A stretch of DNA of 64,000 nucleotides, from the NCBI RefSeq assembly GCF_030651995.1, contig NZ_JAUSBN010000052.1:61824-125823 (forward strand). Direction: 5' to 3'. Source of the stretch: Reyranella sp. GTDB taxonomy: Bacteria > Pseudomonadota > Alphaproteobacteria > Reyranellales > Reyranellaceae. The notes beneath the pieces were generated by a model, which was not told where the DNA came from, searched no databases, and saw only the letters and a list, made by a program, of their open reading frames with translations. Below, piece after piece: positions 38,496-46,809 of this stretch. The position numbers and the translations under genes are program-made. Every line of letters begins with the position of its first letter. Positions within the stretch are counted from its first letter, which is position 1.

Positions 38496-39379
38496 ACGAC
38501 GGCGGCGACTTCCTCGCCCGAGGTGCGGAAGACCCGGCTGGCCGAGACGTCGGCGATCTTCTCGATATTGTCGGCCACGTCCTCGATGGTCGGCGCGCGA
38601 CCGTCGATCCTGAGCCCCTCGGCCTCGCGATACTCGATGCGCGCGAAGGTGCCGGCGCCGGCGCTCCAGATGTCGCCGGTACGCTGGCACTGCTCGCTGC
38701 ACAGGAAGGCGACCATCGGCGAGACGAACTCGGGCCTGAGCTTGGCCAGCGCCTCGGGCGTCATCAGGCTTTCGGTCATGCGCGTGGCGGCGATCGGCGC
38801 CAGCGCGTTCATCATGATGTTGTACTTCTGGCCCTCGAGCCTGAGCGCGTTCATGAAGCCCACGACGGCGAGCTTGGCGCCGCCATAGTTGGACTGGCCG
38901 AAGGTGCCGTAGATGCCCGAGTTCGAGGAGGTCACGACGATGCGGCCATAGGCCTTGGCGCGCAGGATCGGCCAGGCGGCATGGGTCACATAGGCGGTGC
39001 CGAGGAAGTGGACCTTCACCACGAACTCGAAATCCTCGGTCGTCATGTTGTGGAAGGTCTTGTCGCGCAGGACGCCGGCATTGTTGACCACGATGTCGAC
39101 CGTGCCAAAGGCATCGACGGCGGTCTTCACGATGTTGGCGGCGGTCGCGGCCTCGGCGACGGAATCGTAGTTGGCGACGGCCTGGCCGCCCGCCGCCTTG
39201 ATCTCGTCGACGACCTTGTCGGCCGCGGCGTGACCGCCACCCTTGCCGTCGACCGCGCCGCCCGGATCGTTAACGACCACCTTGGCGCCGCGGCTGGCCA
39301 GCAGGAGCGCGTGCGCGCGGCCGAGCCCGTTGCCCGCGCCGGTGACGATGGCGACTCGATTGTCGAAGCGGATTGTCAT
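38483..39379 (-). CDS. SDR family NAD(P)-dependent oxidoreductase
   Basis: 'MTIRFDNRVAIVTGAGNGLGRAHALLLASRGAKVVVNDPGG', 'VNNAGVLRDKTFHNM'. Confidence 0.93.
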   Translation of the reverse strand: MTIRFDNRVAIVTGAGNGLGRAHALLLASRGAKVVVNDPGGAVDGKGGGHAAADKVVDEIKAAGGQAVANYDSVAEAATAANIVKTAVDAFGTVDIVVNNAGVLRDKTFHNMTTEDFEFVVKVHFLGTAYVTHAAWPILRAKAYGRIVVTSSNSGIYGTFGQSNYGGAKLAVVGFMNALRLEGQKYNIMMNALAPIAATRMTESLMTPEALAKLRPEFVSPMVAFLCSEQCQRTGDIWSAGAGTFARIEYREAEGLRIDGRAPTIEDVADNIEKIADVSASRVFRTSGEEVAAVVSGS

Positions 39380-39415
39380 TTCAGTGTCTCTCCTAAGGTC
39401 GTTCTTGCCAGAGTG

Positions 39416-39808
39416 CTAAGCGGCTGCCCGTCGCCCGCGTTCGCCATCGAGCCGATACGGCTGGACCAGAATGTCCGTGGGAATGTCCCATTCGCTCGCC
39501 AGCTTCCTGATCACGGCCAGCGACATCGCTCGCTTACGATTGAGAATCGCCGAAGCGAGCGACCGTGAACCCACCAATCTCGCGAAATCGGCCTGGCCCA
39601 GACCGCGCTCACTCATATGCGTCTCGATGGCCTCGATTGGATCAGGCAGATCGATAGCATCATGAGTGGCCTCGTACATCGAGACCAGAGCAACCAATAC
39701 TTCGAGGCGATCGGCTTGCGCCGAGCCGCGCCGGGCGCCGATGAGGCGTTCGATCTCAGCCAGTGCGCGCTGGTGATCGGCCCTCGTGCGAACAGGCTTT
39801 ACGAGCAT
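39416..39808 (-). CDS. HigA-like antitoxin (HTH)
   Basis: 'PDPIEAIETHMSERGLGQADFARLVGSRSLASAILNRKRAMSLAVIRKLASEWDIPTDIL'. Confidence 0.88.
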   Translation of the reverse strand: MLVKPVRTRADHQRALAEIERLIGARRGSAQADRLEVLVALVSMYEATHDAIDLPDPIEAIETHMSERGLGQADFARLVGSRSLASAILNRKRAMSLAVIRKLASEWDIPTDILVQPYRLDGERGRRAAA

Positions 39809-39817
39809 GAGACGTCC

Positions 39818-40114
39818 TCAAACAGTCCTTGCGTCAATGCGATCATAGGCGGCATGCAGACCAACGAAACGGACCAGTACCAATTGAACCTGGTAGTCGA
39901 TCTTCACAACCAAGCGGTACTTGTTGCCTCCAATGTCAAAAATTGCCCGGTTGCCCGCGACGAAATCCACAGTGGCGCCGAACTGGTCACGCAGATCACT
40001 CGGCCGCTTCCATCTCGCTCTTATCGCACGTGCATACCACAGCTTGAGCGGCACCTCCGCAGCAGGGTGTCGCAACCAGAATTCACGCAAGACGCGCTTG
40101 GCAATCACCTGCAC
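39818..40114 (-). CDS. HigB-like mRNA interferase toxin
   Basis: 'MQVIAKRVLREFWLRHPAAEVPLKLWYARAIRARWKRPSDLRDQF...VAGNRAIFDIGGNKYRLVVKIDYQVQLVLVRFVGLHAAYDRID'. Confidence 0.92.
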   Translation of the reverse strand: MQVIAKRVLREFWLRHPAAEVPLKLWYARAIRARWKRPSDLRDQFGATVDFVAGNRAIFDIGGNKYRLVVKIDYQVQLVLVRFVGLHAAYDRIDARTV

Positions 40115-40130
40115 GACATGACGCTAACAT

Positions 40131-40157
40131 GTTCTCATATTGTGAACAACAGAGAAC
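40131..40157. promoter_or_regulatory. candidate HigA operator
   Basis: GTTCTCATATTGTGAACaacaGAGAAC: GTTCTCA/TGTGAAC dyad plus outer GTTCTC/GAGAAC, just upstream of higB. Confidence 0.5.
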
Positions 40158-40160
40158 GGC

Positions 40161-41411
40161 TTAGGCCTTCTGCAGAATCACCACCGAGGCCACGGCCTCT
40201 TCCATGCCGATCACGCCGCCGCCATTCTCGGCGAGCGCGACCTTGGCACCTTCCACCTGGCGGGCGCCGGCCTCGCCGCGCAGCTGCGTGGCGAGTTCGG
40301 CCAGCATCGACAGGCCGGTGGCGCCCACCGGATGGCCCTTGGAGACCAGGCCGCCCGACGTGTTGACCGGCAGCTTGCCGCCGGGGCCGGTGGCGCCCGA
40401 TTCGACGAACTTGCCGCCCTCGCCCTCGGGGCAGAAGCGCAGCATCTCGCACTGGTAGATCTCGCAGAAGCTGGTGGCGTCATGGACCTCGGCGACGTCG
40501 ATGTCCTCCGGCCCCAGCCCGGCCATCCGGTAGGCCTTGTCGGCGGCCGCGCGCGTCAGGCCGGGCGCGTCGAGGTTGCGGTACATGCCGCCCGAGAAGC
40601 CGACGCCGGCGATCTTCACGGCGCGGTCCTGCACGTGCCTGGGCTGCTTCGCGAGATACTCCGCCGAGCACAACAAGGCGGCGGCCGCGCCGTCGCCGAT
40701 CGGCGCGCACATGGCGCGGGTCAGCGGGAAGGACACCGGCCGGTCCTCCAGCACCGACTGTGGCGTCATCTGGAAGCGGTACTGCGCCTTCTCGTTGAGC
40801 GCGCCGTAATTATGGTTCTTGGCAGCACCGGCCGCGATCTGGGCCTGGGTCGTGCCGTACTTCCACATGTGCCACTTGGCCTGCATGGCGTAGGTATCCA
40901 TGAAGATGGTGCGGTCATCGCCCGGCTTGAACTCGGAGCCGACCATCTTGCCCACCCGGTTCATCTCCTCGACCAGCCGGTCGTGCTGGCTGGTGATGTA
41001 GCCCTGGTTGAACAGGCCGGCCGTGCGCTCGGGTGCCTCCGGGCTGAACAGCTTCTCGACGCCCAGGCAGAAGGTGAGTTCGTGGGTGCCGGCCAGCACG
41101 TCCTTCCAGGCGCCCATGAAGGCGGTCGAGGCGGTGGCGCAGGCATTCTCGACGTTGAACATCGGCACCCGCTCGGGAAACAGCCCCTCCTCGACCAGCG
41201 GCTGGAACAGCGCCTGGCCGCGGATCGAGTTCTGGCCCCAGAAGCCCATGCCGCAATTGCCCAGCCAGCCGGTTTCGATGTCCGTGCCCTTGTCCATGCC
41301 GGCATCGGCCAGGGTGCCCAGATAGGCCTCCCGGGCCAGGTCGCCGAAGCTCAGGCCGGGGTGCTTCTTGAAGACGGTGGTGTAGGCGCCGATCACATAG
41401 ACGTCGCGCAT
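40161..41411 (-). CDS. thiolase family protein (SCP-x-like acetyl-CoA acetyltransferase)
   Basis: 'MRDVYVIGAYTTVFKKHPGLSFGDLAREAYLGTLADAGM', 'NVENACATASTAFMGAWKDVLAG'. Confidence 0.9.
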   Translation of the reverse strand: MRDVYVIGAYTTVFKKHPGLSFGDLAREAYLGTLADAGMDKGTDIETGWLGNCGMGFWGQNSIRGQALFQPLVEEGLFPERVPMFNVENACATASTAFMGAWKDVLAGTHELTFCLGVEKLFSPEAPERTAGLFNQGYITSQHDRLVEEMNRVGKMVGSEFKPGDDRTIFMDTYAMQAKWHMWKYGTTQAQIAAGAAKNHNYGALNEKAQYRFQMTPQSVLEDRPVSFPLTRAMCAPIGDGAAAALLCSAEYLAKQPRHVQDRAVKIAGVGFSGGMYRNLDAPGLTRAAADKAYRMAGLGPEDIDVAEVHDATSFCEIYQCEMLRFCPEGEGGKFVESGATGPGGKLPVNTSGGLVSKGHPVGATGLSMLAELATQLRGEAGARQVEGAKVALAENGGGVIGMEEAVASVVILQKA

Positions 41412-41481
41412 GGGGCGGTTCCTCAGGTTGGCTTTGCCCCCATTTGAGCGTATCCAAACGGCTTACGCTAGGAGAACGAAC

Positions 41482-42885
41482 ATGGCTGCAGCGGCCCAGG
41501 CGCGCCCCCTCAACGTCGATGCCACGATCGCCGAGCTGAAGGCGCTGTTCGGCGACCGGGTCAGCACCGCGCACGCCGTGCGCGAGCAGCACGGCAAGGA
41601 CATTTCGTATCACGAAGCGCACCTGCCCGACGCCGTGGTCTTTGCCGAATCGACCGAGGAAGTGCAGCAGATCGTCCAGCTCTGTGCCCGCCACAAGACC
41701 CCGATCATCCCGTTCGGCACCGGCACCTCGCTGGAGGGCCATATCAGCGCCCCCAACGGCGGCATCTCGCTCGACGTCAGCCGGATGAACAAGATCCTGC
41801 AGGTCAACGAGGCCGACCTCGACGTGGTCGTGCAGCCCGGCGTCACCCGCAAGCAGCTCAACGAATACCTGCGCGCGACCGGCCTGTTCTTCCCGATCGA
41901 TCCCGGCGCCGACGCCTCGATCGGCGGCATGACCAGCACCCGCGCCTCCGGCACCAACGCGGTGCGCTACGGCACGATGCGCGAGAACGTGCTCTCGCTG
42001 CAGGTCGTGACGCCCGACGGCCGGATCATGCAGCTCGGCCGCCGCTCGCGGAAGTCGAGCGCAGGCTACGACCTGGTGAAGCTGTTCGTGGGCTCCGAGG
42101 GCACCCTGGGCGTCATCACCGAGATCACGCTCCGTCTCTACGGCACGCCCGAATCCATGGTCGCCGCGACCTGCGCCTTCGACGACCTCGAGGGCGCGGT
42201 CAACACGGTGATCCAGACCATCCAGTCCGGCATCCCGGTGGCGCGCATCGAGCTGATGGACACCTACACCGTCGACACGGTGAACCAGTATTCCAAGCTC
42301 ACGCTGCCGCAGAAGAACCTGCTGCTGCTGGAGTTCCACGGCACCGAGGCCGGCACCAAAGAACAGGCCGAGATGGTGCAGGCCATCGCCGCCGAGCATG
42401 GCGGCGGCGACTTCGCCTGGACCAACCAGGCCGAGGAACGCAGCAAGATGTGGCAGGCCCGCCACGACGCGGCGTGGGCCGCCAAGGCCTACAAGCCGGG
42501 CTGGGGAATGTGGGCGACCGATGTCTGCGTGCCGATCAGCAAGCTCGCCGAATGCATCCTGGAGACCCAGAAGGACATCCAGGCCAACGGCCTCTACGCC
42601 CCGATCGTCGGCCATGTCGGCGACGGCAACTTCCATCTCACCATGATGGTCGATCCGAACGACCCGACCTACCTGCCGCGGGCCGAGGGTCTCAACGACC
42701 GCATGATCGCCCGCGCCCAGAACCTCGGCGGCACCTGCACCGGCGAGCACGGCGTCGGCATCGGCAAGATCAAGTACCTCTACCAGGAGCACGGCGAGGC
42801 GATGTCGCTGATGCGCGCCATCAAGAAGGCGATCGACCCGGACAACATCATGAACCCGGGCAAGATCATGGGTCCGATCAACTAG
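41482..42885 (+). CDS. FAD-binding oxidase, D-lactate dehydrogenase/GlcD-like
   Basis: 'TPIIPFGTGTSLEGHISAPNGGISLDVSRMNKILQVNEADLDVVVQPGVTRKQLNEYL', 'GTCTGEHGVGIGKIKYL'. Confidence 0.93.
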   Translation: MAAAAQARPLNVDATIAELKALFGDRVSTAHAVREQHGKDISYHEAHLPDAVVFAESTEEVQQIVQLCARHKTPIIPFGTGTSLEGHISAPNGGISLDVSRMNKILQVNEADLDVVVQPGVTRKQLNEYLRATGLFFPIDPGADASIGGMTSTRASGTNAVRYGTMRENVLSLQVVTPDGRIMQLGRRSRKSSAGYDLVKLFVGSEGTLGVITEITLRLYGTPESMVAATCAFDDLEGAVNTVIQTIQSGIPVARIELMDTYTVDTVNQYSKLTLPQKNLLLLEFHGTEAGTKEQAEMVQAIAAEHGGGDFAWTNQAEERSKMWQARHDAAWAAKAYKPGWGMWATDVCVPISKLAECILETQKDIQANGLYAPIVGHVGDGNFHLTMMVDPNDPTYLPRAEGLNDRMIARAQNLGGTCTGEHGVGIGKIKYLYQEHGEAMSLMRAIKKAIDPDNIMNPGKIMGPIN

Positions 42886-42936
42886 AGTTCAGGGGCGCAA
42901 CGCGCACTTTCGGACGGGTGCCTCCAACCCACACGA

Positions 42937-43354
42937 CCTCATCCTGAGGAGGCCGCGCAGCGGCCGTCTCGAAGGATGGGCAACAGGACAGAACGCCTGA
43001 ATGTCCGAGGAGTCCGGCGCCGGCGTCTACATGGTGAGATGTGCCGATGACAGCTACTATGTCGGGTCAGCACGCCTAGGTCTGGAACGTCGCCTTTCTG
43101 AACACAACAATGGTATCTGTGGCGTTTACACCGCAAAGCGTTTGCCGGTGACGCCCGTCTGGTCCGAGCATTTCCAGAAGATCACTGATGCCATTGCGGT
43201 CGAGCGCCAAGTGAAAGGCTGGCCCCGCGCCAAGAAGGAGGCGCTCATCCGGGGTGACTTCGGCTCGATCCAGATGCTGGCCAAGAGGCGCACCTAAATC
43301 ACGCCTGTTGCCCATCCTTCGAGACGGCCGCTGCGCGGCCTCCTCAGGATGAGG
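42937..43354. mobile_element. putative REP-bounded cassette: 51-bp perfect inverted repeats enclosing a GIY-YIG gene
   Basis: 42937-42987 CCTCATCCTGAGGAGGCCGCGCAGCGGCCGTCTCGAAGGATGGGCAACAGG is the exact inverse of 43304-43354. Confidence 0.75.
43001..43297 (+). CDS. GIY-YIG nuclease family protein
   Basis: 'GVYMVRCADDSYYVGSARLGLERRLSEHNNG...AIAVERQVKGWPRAKKEALIRGDF'. Confidence 0.9.
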   Translation: MSEESGAGVYMVRCADDSYYVGSARLGLERRLSEHNNGICGVYTAKRLPVTPVWSEHFQKITDAIAVERQVKGWPRAKKEALIRGDFGSIQMLAKRRT

Positions 43355-43393
43355 ATTTTGTTGGACCCACTGTAGGTCAGAAGGCTGCGCAAA

Positions 43394-43424
43394 CAAAAAA
43401 AGGGCCGGCGAGGCCGGCCCTTTT
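43394..43424 (-). terminator. rho-independent terminator for the RidA gene
   Basis: Minus-strand AAAAGGGCCGGCctcGCCGGCCCTTTTTTTTG. Confidence 0.85.
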
Positions 43425-43442
43425 CAGTGCAGCAGACACGCC

Positions 43443-43790
43443 CTACTTGGCGGCCTGGATCATGATCTCGACCTTGAGGCCGGGAGCGGCGAGCTTGGCT
43501 TCGACGGTCGCGCGGGCCGGGGTGTTGCCGGGGGAGACCCAGGCGTCCCACACCTCGTTCATCTGGCTCCAGGTCGAAATGTCGGTCAGCCAGATGTTGG
43601 CCGAGAGGACCTTCGACTTGTCGGTGCCGGCCTCGGCCAGGAACTTGTCGACCTTGTCGAGGATCTGCTTGGTCTGGCCCTTGACGTCGGCCTTGGCGTC
43701 GTCGGCGGTGAGGCCGGCGAGATAGACGGTGTCGCCATGGACCACGGCGCTGCTCATGCGGGCGCCGGCGTTGATGCGCTTGATGCTCAT
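43443..43790 (-). CDS. RidA family protein
   Basis: 'VVHGDTVYLAGLTADDAKADVKGQTKQILDKVDKFLAEAGTDKSKVLSANIWLTDI'. Confidence 0.93.
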   Translation of the reverse strand: MSIKRINAGARMSSAVVHGDTVYLAGLTADDAKADVKGQTKQILDKVDKFLAEAGTDKSKVLSANIWLTDISTWSQMNEVWDAWVSPGNTPARATVEAKLAAPGLKVEIMIQAAK

Positions 43791-43840
43791 ATTCTCTCTC
43801 CTCGAAGAAACTTCAAAAGCGGGCGGGACCTTAGCAGAGG

Positions 43841-44191
43841 CTAGATCGCCGCGACGACCATGATTTCGACCTTCATGTCCGGGTCGTTCAGCCGCGCCTC
43901 GACGGTGGCCCGGGCGGGCGCGTGGCCGGGCGCGACCCAGGCGTCCCAAACTTCATTCATGGCGGCAAAATCGGAGATATCGCTCAGCCAGATCGTGGCC
44001 GTCAGGATCTTCGACTTGTCGCTGCCGCCCCTGGCCAGCAGGGAGTCGATCTCGGCCAGCGCCTGCCGGACCTGGCCGGTGATGTCGAGGCTCGTATCCT
44101 CGGGGATCATGCCCGAGCAATGGATGCGGTTGCCCAGGATGACGGCCTCGCTCATGCGCGGGCCGACGTCGATTCGCGTGATGGTGCTCAT
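43841..44191 (-). CDS. RidA family protein (tandem paralogue)
   Basis: 'VILGNRIHCSGMIPEDTSLDITGQVRQALAEIDSLLARGGSDKSKILTATIWLSDI'. Confidence 0.93.
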   Translation of the reverse strand: MSTITRIDVGPRMSEAVILGNRIHCSGMIPEDTSLDITGQVRQALAEIDSLLARGGSDKSKILTATIWLSDISDFAAMNEVWDAWVAPGHAPARATVEARLNDPDMKVEIMVVAAI

Positions 44192-44304
44192 GGCGGCGAC
44201 CCTAAAGCGCCTTTTCCGCTCGCACAACGGACCGGGCCTGCACTCGGCCCTGCCCGCGCCGCCGGTTCGCGTTACAGTCCGGTACGCCTATCGGAGAAAA
44301 CGCC

Positions 44305-45540
44305 ATGACCATCCAACCCCAGATTCGACGGCCGCTCGACGGGATGCTCGTCCTCGATCTGGGGCAGATCTACAACGGCCCCTATTGCGGCCTGCAGCTC
44401 GCCTTCATGGGCGCGCGCGTGCTCAAGATCGAGCCGCCGGAGGGCGACGTGGTGCGCCGCCGCAAGCGCGAGGTCGAGCCCTATCCGCTGGTCATGCTGA
44501 ACTCCAACAAGGAGTCGGTGGTCCTCGATTTCAAGCAGCCGCGCGGCAAGGAGATCTTCCTCGAGCTGGTCGCCAAGGCCGACGTGCTGATCGAGAACTT
44601 CGCCGCCGGCGTCATGGACCGGCTGGGTCTGGGCTACGACGTGCTGAGCAAGCTCAACCCGCGCCTCGTCTATGGCGGCAGTTCGGGCTTCGGCCTCGAC
44701 GGGCCCTATCGCGACCTCGCCGCGATGGACGTCACCATCCAGGCGATGAGCGGCATCACCAATGCGACGGGCGACGCCGACGGGCCGCCGACCAAGGCCG
44801 GCGCCGCGGTGTGCGACTTCCTGGCCGGCATCCATCTCTGCGCCGGCATTTTGGGCGCGCTGGTGCAACGTGAACGCACCGGGAAAGGCCAGCGCGTCGA
44901 AGTCGCCATGCACGAGGCCGGCGCGATCTCGATCGCCTCGGCGCTGGGCGCGGTGATGGACGGCGACAAGAACGTGCCCGACCGCACCGGCAACCGGCAC
45001 CCGGCGCTCGCCATGGCGCCCTACAACACCTATCGCTGCCGCGACGGCTATGTCGCGATCTTCACCTCGGCGGACCGGCACTGGACGTCGATGTGCGAGA
45101 TGCTGGGCCGCGAGGACCTGCTGACCAATCCCGAGTTCATGACGACGCCGGGCCGCGCGAAGAACATGGCAACGATCGACGACATGGTCGGTGCCTGGAC
45201 CCTGCCCAAGACCAAGGAAGAAGTGCTGGCCGCGCTCAACGAAGCGCGGGTCCCGTGCGCCCCGGTGAAGACCGCGCGCGAGGTCGCCTACGACCCGCAT
45301 CTCGAGGCCCGCGGCTTCTGGGTCGATGTCGAGCACCCGCGCCGCGGCAAGACCCGCGTGCCGATCTCGCCCATCCGGCTGCATACCGGCGGCAAGTCGG
45401 AGATCAAGCGCCCGGCGCCGACCCTGGGGCAGCATACCGATGCGGTGCTGGGCGAATTGCTTGGATTGAAGGCGGACGAGCTGCTGCAGCTGCGCGCCAA
45501 CGAAGTCACCGTGCCTGTGACAGAACGGAAGAAGAAGTAG
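44305..45540 (+). CDS. CaiB/BaiF CoA-transferase family protein
   Basis: 'RPLDGMLVLDLGQIYNGPYCGLQLAFMGARVLKIEPPEGDVVRRRKREVEPYPLVMLNSNKESVVLDFK'. Confidence 0.93.
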   Translation: MTIQPQIRRPLDGMLVLDLGQIYNGPYCGLQLAFMGARVLKIEPPEGDVVRRRKREVEPYPLVMLNSNKESVVLDFKQPRGKEIFLELVAKADVLIENFAAGVMDRLGLGYDVLSKLNPRLVYGGSSGFGLDGPYRDLAAMDVTIQAMSGITNATGDADGPPTKAGAAVCDFLAGIHLCAGILGALVQRERTGKGQRVEVAMHEAGAISIASALGAVMDGDKNVPDRTGNRHPALAMAPYNTYRCRDGYVAIFTSADRHWTSMCEMLGREDLLTNPEFMTTPGRAKNMATIDDMVGAWTLPKTKEEVLAALNEARVPCAPVKTAREVAYDPHLEARGFWVDVEHPRRGKTRVPISPIRLHTGGKSEIKRPAPTLGQHTDAVLGELLGLKADELLQLRANEVTVPVTERKKK

Positions 45541-45550
45541 GATTTCAGAC

Positions 45551-45830
45551 TCCTCTCCCCCGCTAGGGGGAGAGGTTGGGTGAGGGGGTCGCGCATGAAC
45601 GCCTCGACTCGCCCCCTCACCTAGCCTCTCCCCCTAGCGGGCTATCGGATTCACACATCTCAAAAAATGATTCTGTATCAATGACTTGCGTGTCGGCCTC
45701 GCCGACACAACTGGGGCCATCACTAGCGCCAGAAGCATTGAAAAGATTCAGATTTTGTGACCGCCTCTTTCACTCGCGCGAGGCATCCGTCGAGATGTGT
45801 GAATACGATAGCCCTAGCGGGGGAGAGGAA
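45551..45830. repeat. palindromic intergenic repeat, CTCTCCCCC family, copy 2, interrupted by a MITE-like insertion
   Basis: CCTCTCCCCCgctaGGGGGAGAGG...GCCTCTCCCCCTAGCGG | insertion | CCCTAGCGGGGGAGAGG. Confidence 0.88.
45639..45814. mobile_element. MITE-like element with 22-bp terminal inverted repeats
   Basis: Ends GGGCTATCGGATTCACACATCT and AGATGTGTGAATACGATAGCCC (1 mismatch); flanked by repeated CCCTAGCGGG; no transposase ORF. Confidence 0.85.
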
Positions 45831-45856
45831 CATGAAAAGAGAAAGAGGAAACACCC

Positions 45857-46693
45857 ATGCCGATCATCGATTCCCAGGTCCACGCCTACGAGGCCAACAC
45901 GCCGCAGCGGCCGTGGGCCACCGTGCCGAACTGGCCCGCGCACGTGACCGGGGACGAGATGGTCGAGGCGATGGACGCGGTCGGCGTCGACGGCGCGATC
46001 ATGATCTCGCCCTTCGCGACGTACCGCTATGACGCCAGCTACGCCGAGGACGTGGCCCGCCGGCATCCCACCCGCATAGCCATCGTGAAGCCCGTCGATC
46101 CCGATGACGAGAACGTGGCCGACGTGATCGCCAAGTGGAAGGAGACGCCGGGCGCGGTCGGCATCCGCATCTTCCTGCGCGAGGAGGAGAAGCGCGCCGC
46201 CGACCATCCCGGCCTCGACCGCATCTGCCGGGCCGCGGTCCGATACGATCTGCCGCTCAACTTCCTGTTCTGGGGCAGGGTCGACGAGGGCATGCAGATC
46301 ATCGACCGCCATCCCGAGACGCGCTTCATCGTCGACCATCTCGGCCTGCTGCAGCCGCGCGTCCCGCCCGCCCCCGCCGAGCCGTGGGCCGACCTGCCGA
46401 AGATCCTCGACCTCGCGAAGCGCCCCAACGCCGTGATCAAGATCAGCGGCGCCTGCACGCTCTCGAAGCAGCCCTATCCGTTCCCCGACATCTGGGATCC
46501 GCTGAAGCGCATCTTCGATGCCTGGGGCTTCGAGCGCTGCCTCTGGGGCACCGACTGGACCCGCGCGTTTGCCGTCGTGAACTACGAGAACGCGGTGAAG
46601 CCGTTCCTGGAGACCAAGACGCTCAGCGACAGCGAACGCGCCATGCTGATGGGCGGCGCCTGCGCCAAGGCCTACGGCTGGTCGCCTTCCTAG
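45857..46693 (+). CDS. amidohydrolase family protein (TIM-barrel)
   Basis: 'MPIIDSQVHAYEANTPQRPW...GVDGAIMISPFATYRYDASYAEDVARRHP...FIVDHLGL...LWGTDWTRA'. Confidence 0.9.
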   Translation: MPIIDSQVHAYEANTPQRPWATVPNWPAHVTGDEMVEAMDAVGVDGAIMISPFATYRYDASYAEDVARRHPTRIAIVKPVDPDDENVADVIAKWKETPGAVGIRIFLREEEKRAADHPGLDRICRAAVRYDLPLNFLFWGRVDEGMQIIDRHPETRFIVDHLGLLQPRVPPAPAEPWADLPKILDLAKRPNAVIKISGACTLSKQPYPFPDIWDPLKRIFDAWGFERCLWGTDWTRAFAVVNYENAVKPFLETKTLSDSERAMLMGGACAKAYGWSPS

Positions 46694-46702
46694 ACACTCG
46701 GA

Positions 46703-46800
46703 CTCCTCTCCCCCGATCGGGGAAGAGGTTGGGTGAGGGGGTCGCGCACCACCTGTAACCCCCTCACCTAGCCTCTCCCCCTAGCGGTGGAGAGGAACAT
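46703..46800. repeat. palindromic intergenic repeat, CTCTCCCCC family, copy 3
   Basis: CTCCTCTCCCCCgatCGGGGAAGAGGTTGGGTGAGGGGG ... CCCCCTCACCTAGCCTCTCCCCCTAGCGGTGGAGAGGAACAT. Confidence 0.9.
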
Positions 46801-46809
46801 GAGAAGAGA

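Noticed and set aside
40915-42792. 625-aa minus-strand ORF
   Set aside because: Antisense to the GlcD-like gene and out of frame with the thiolase.
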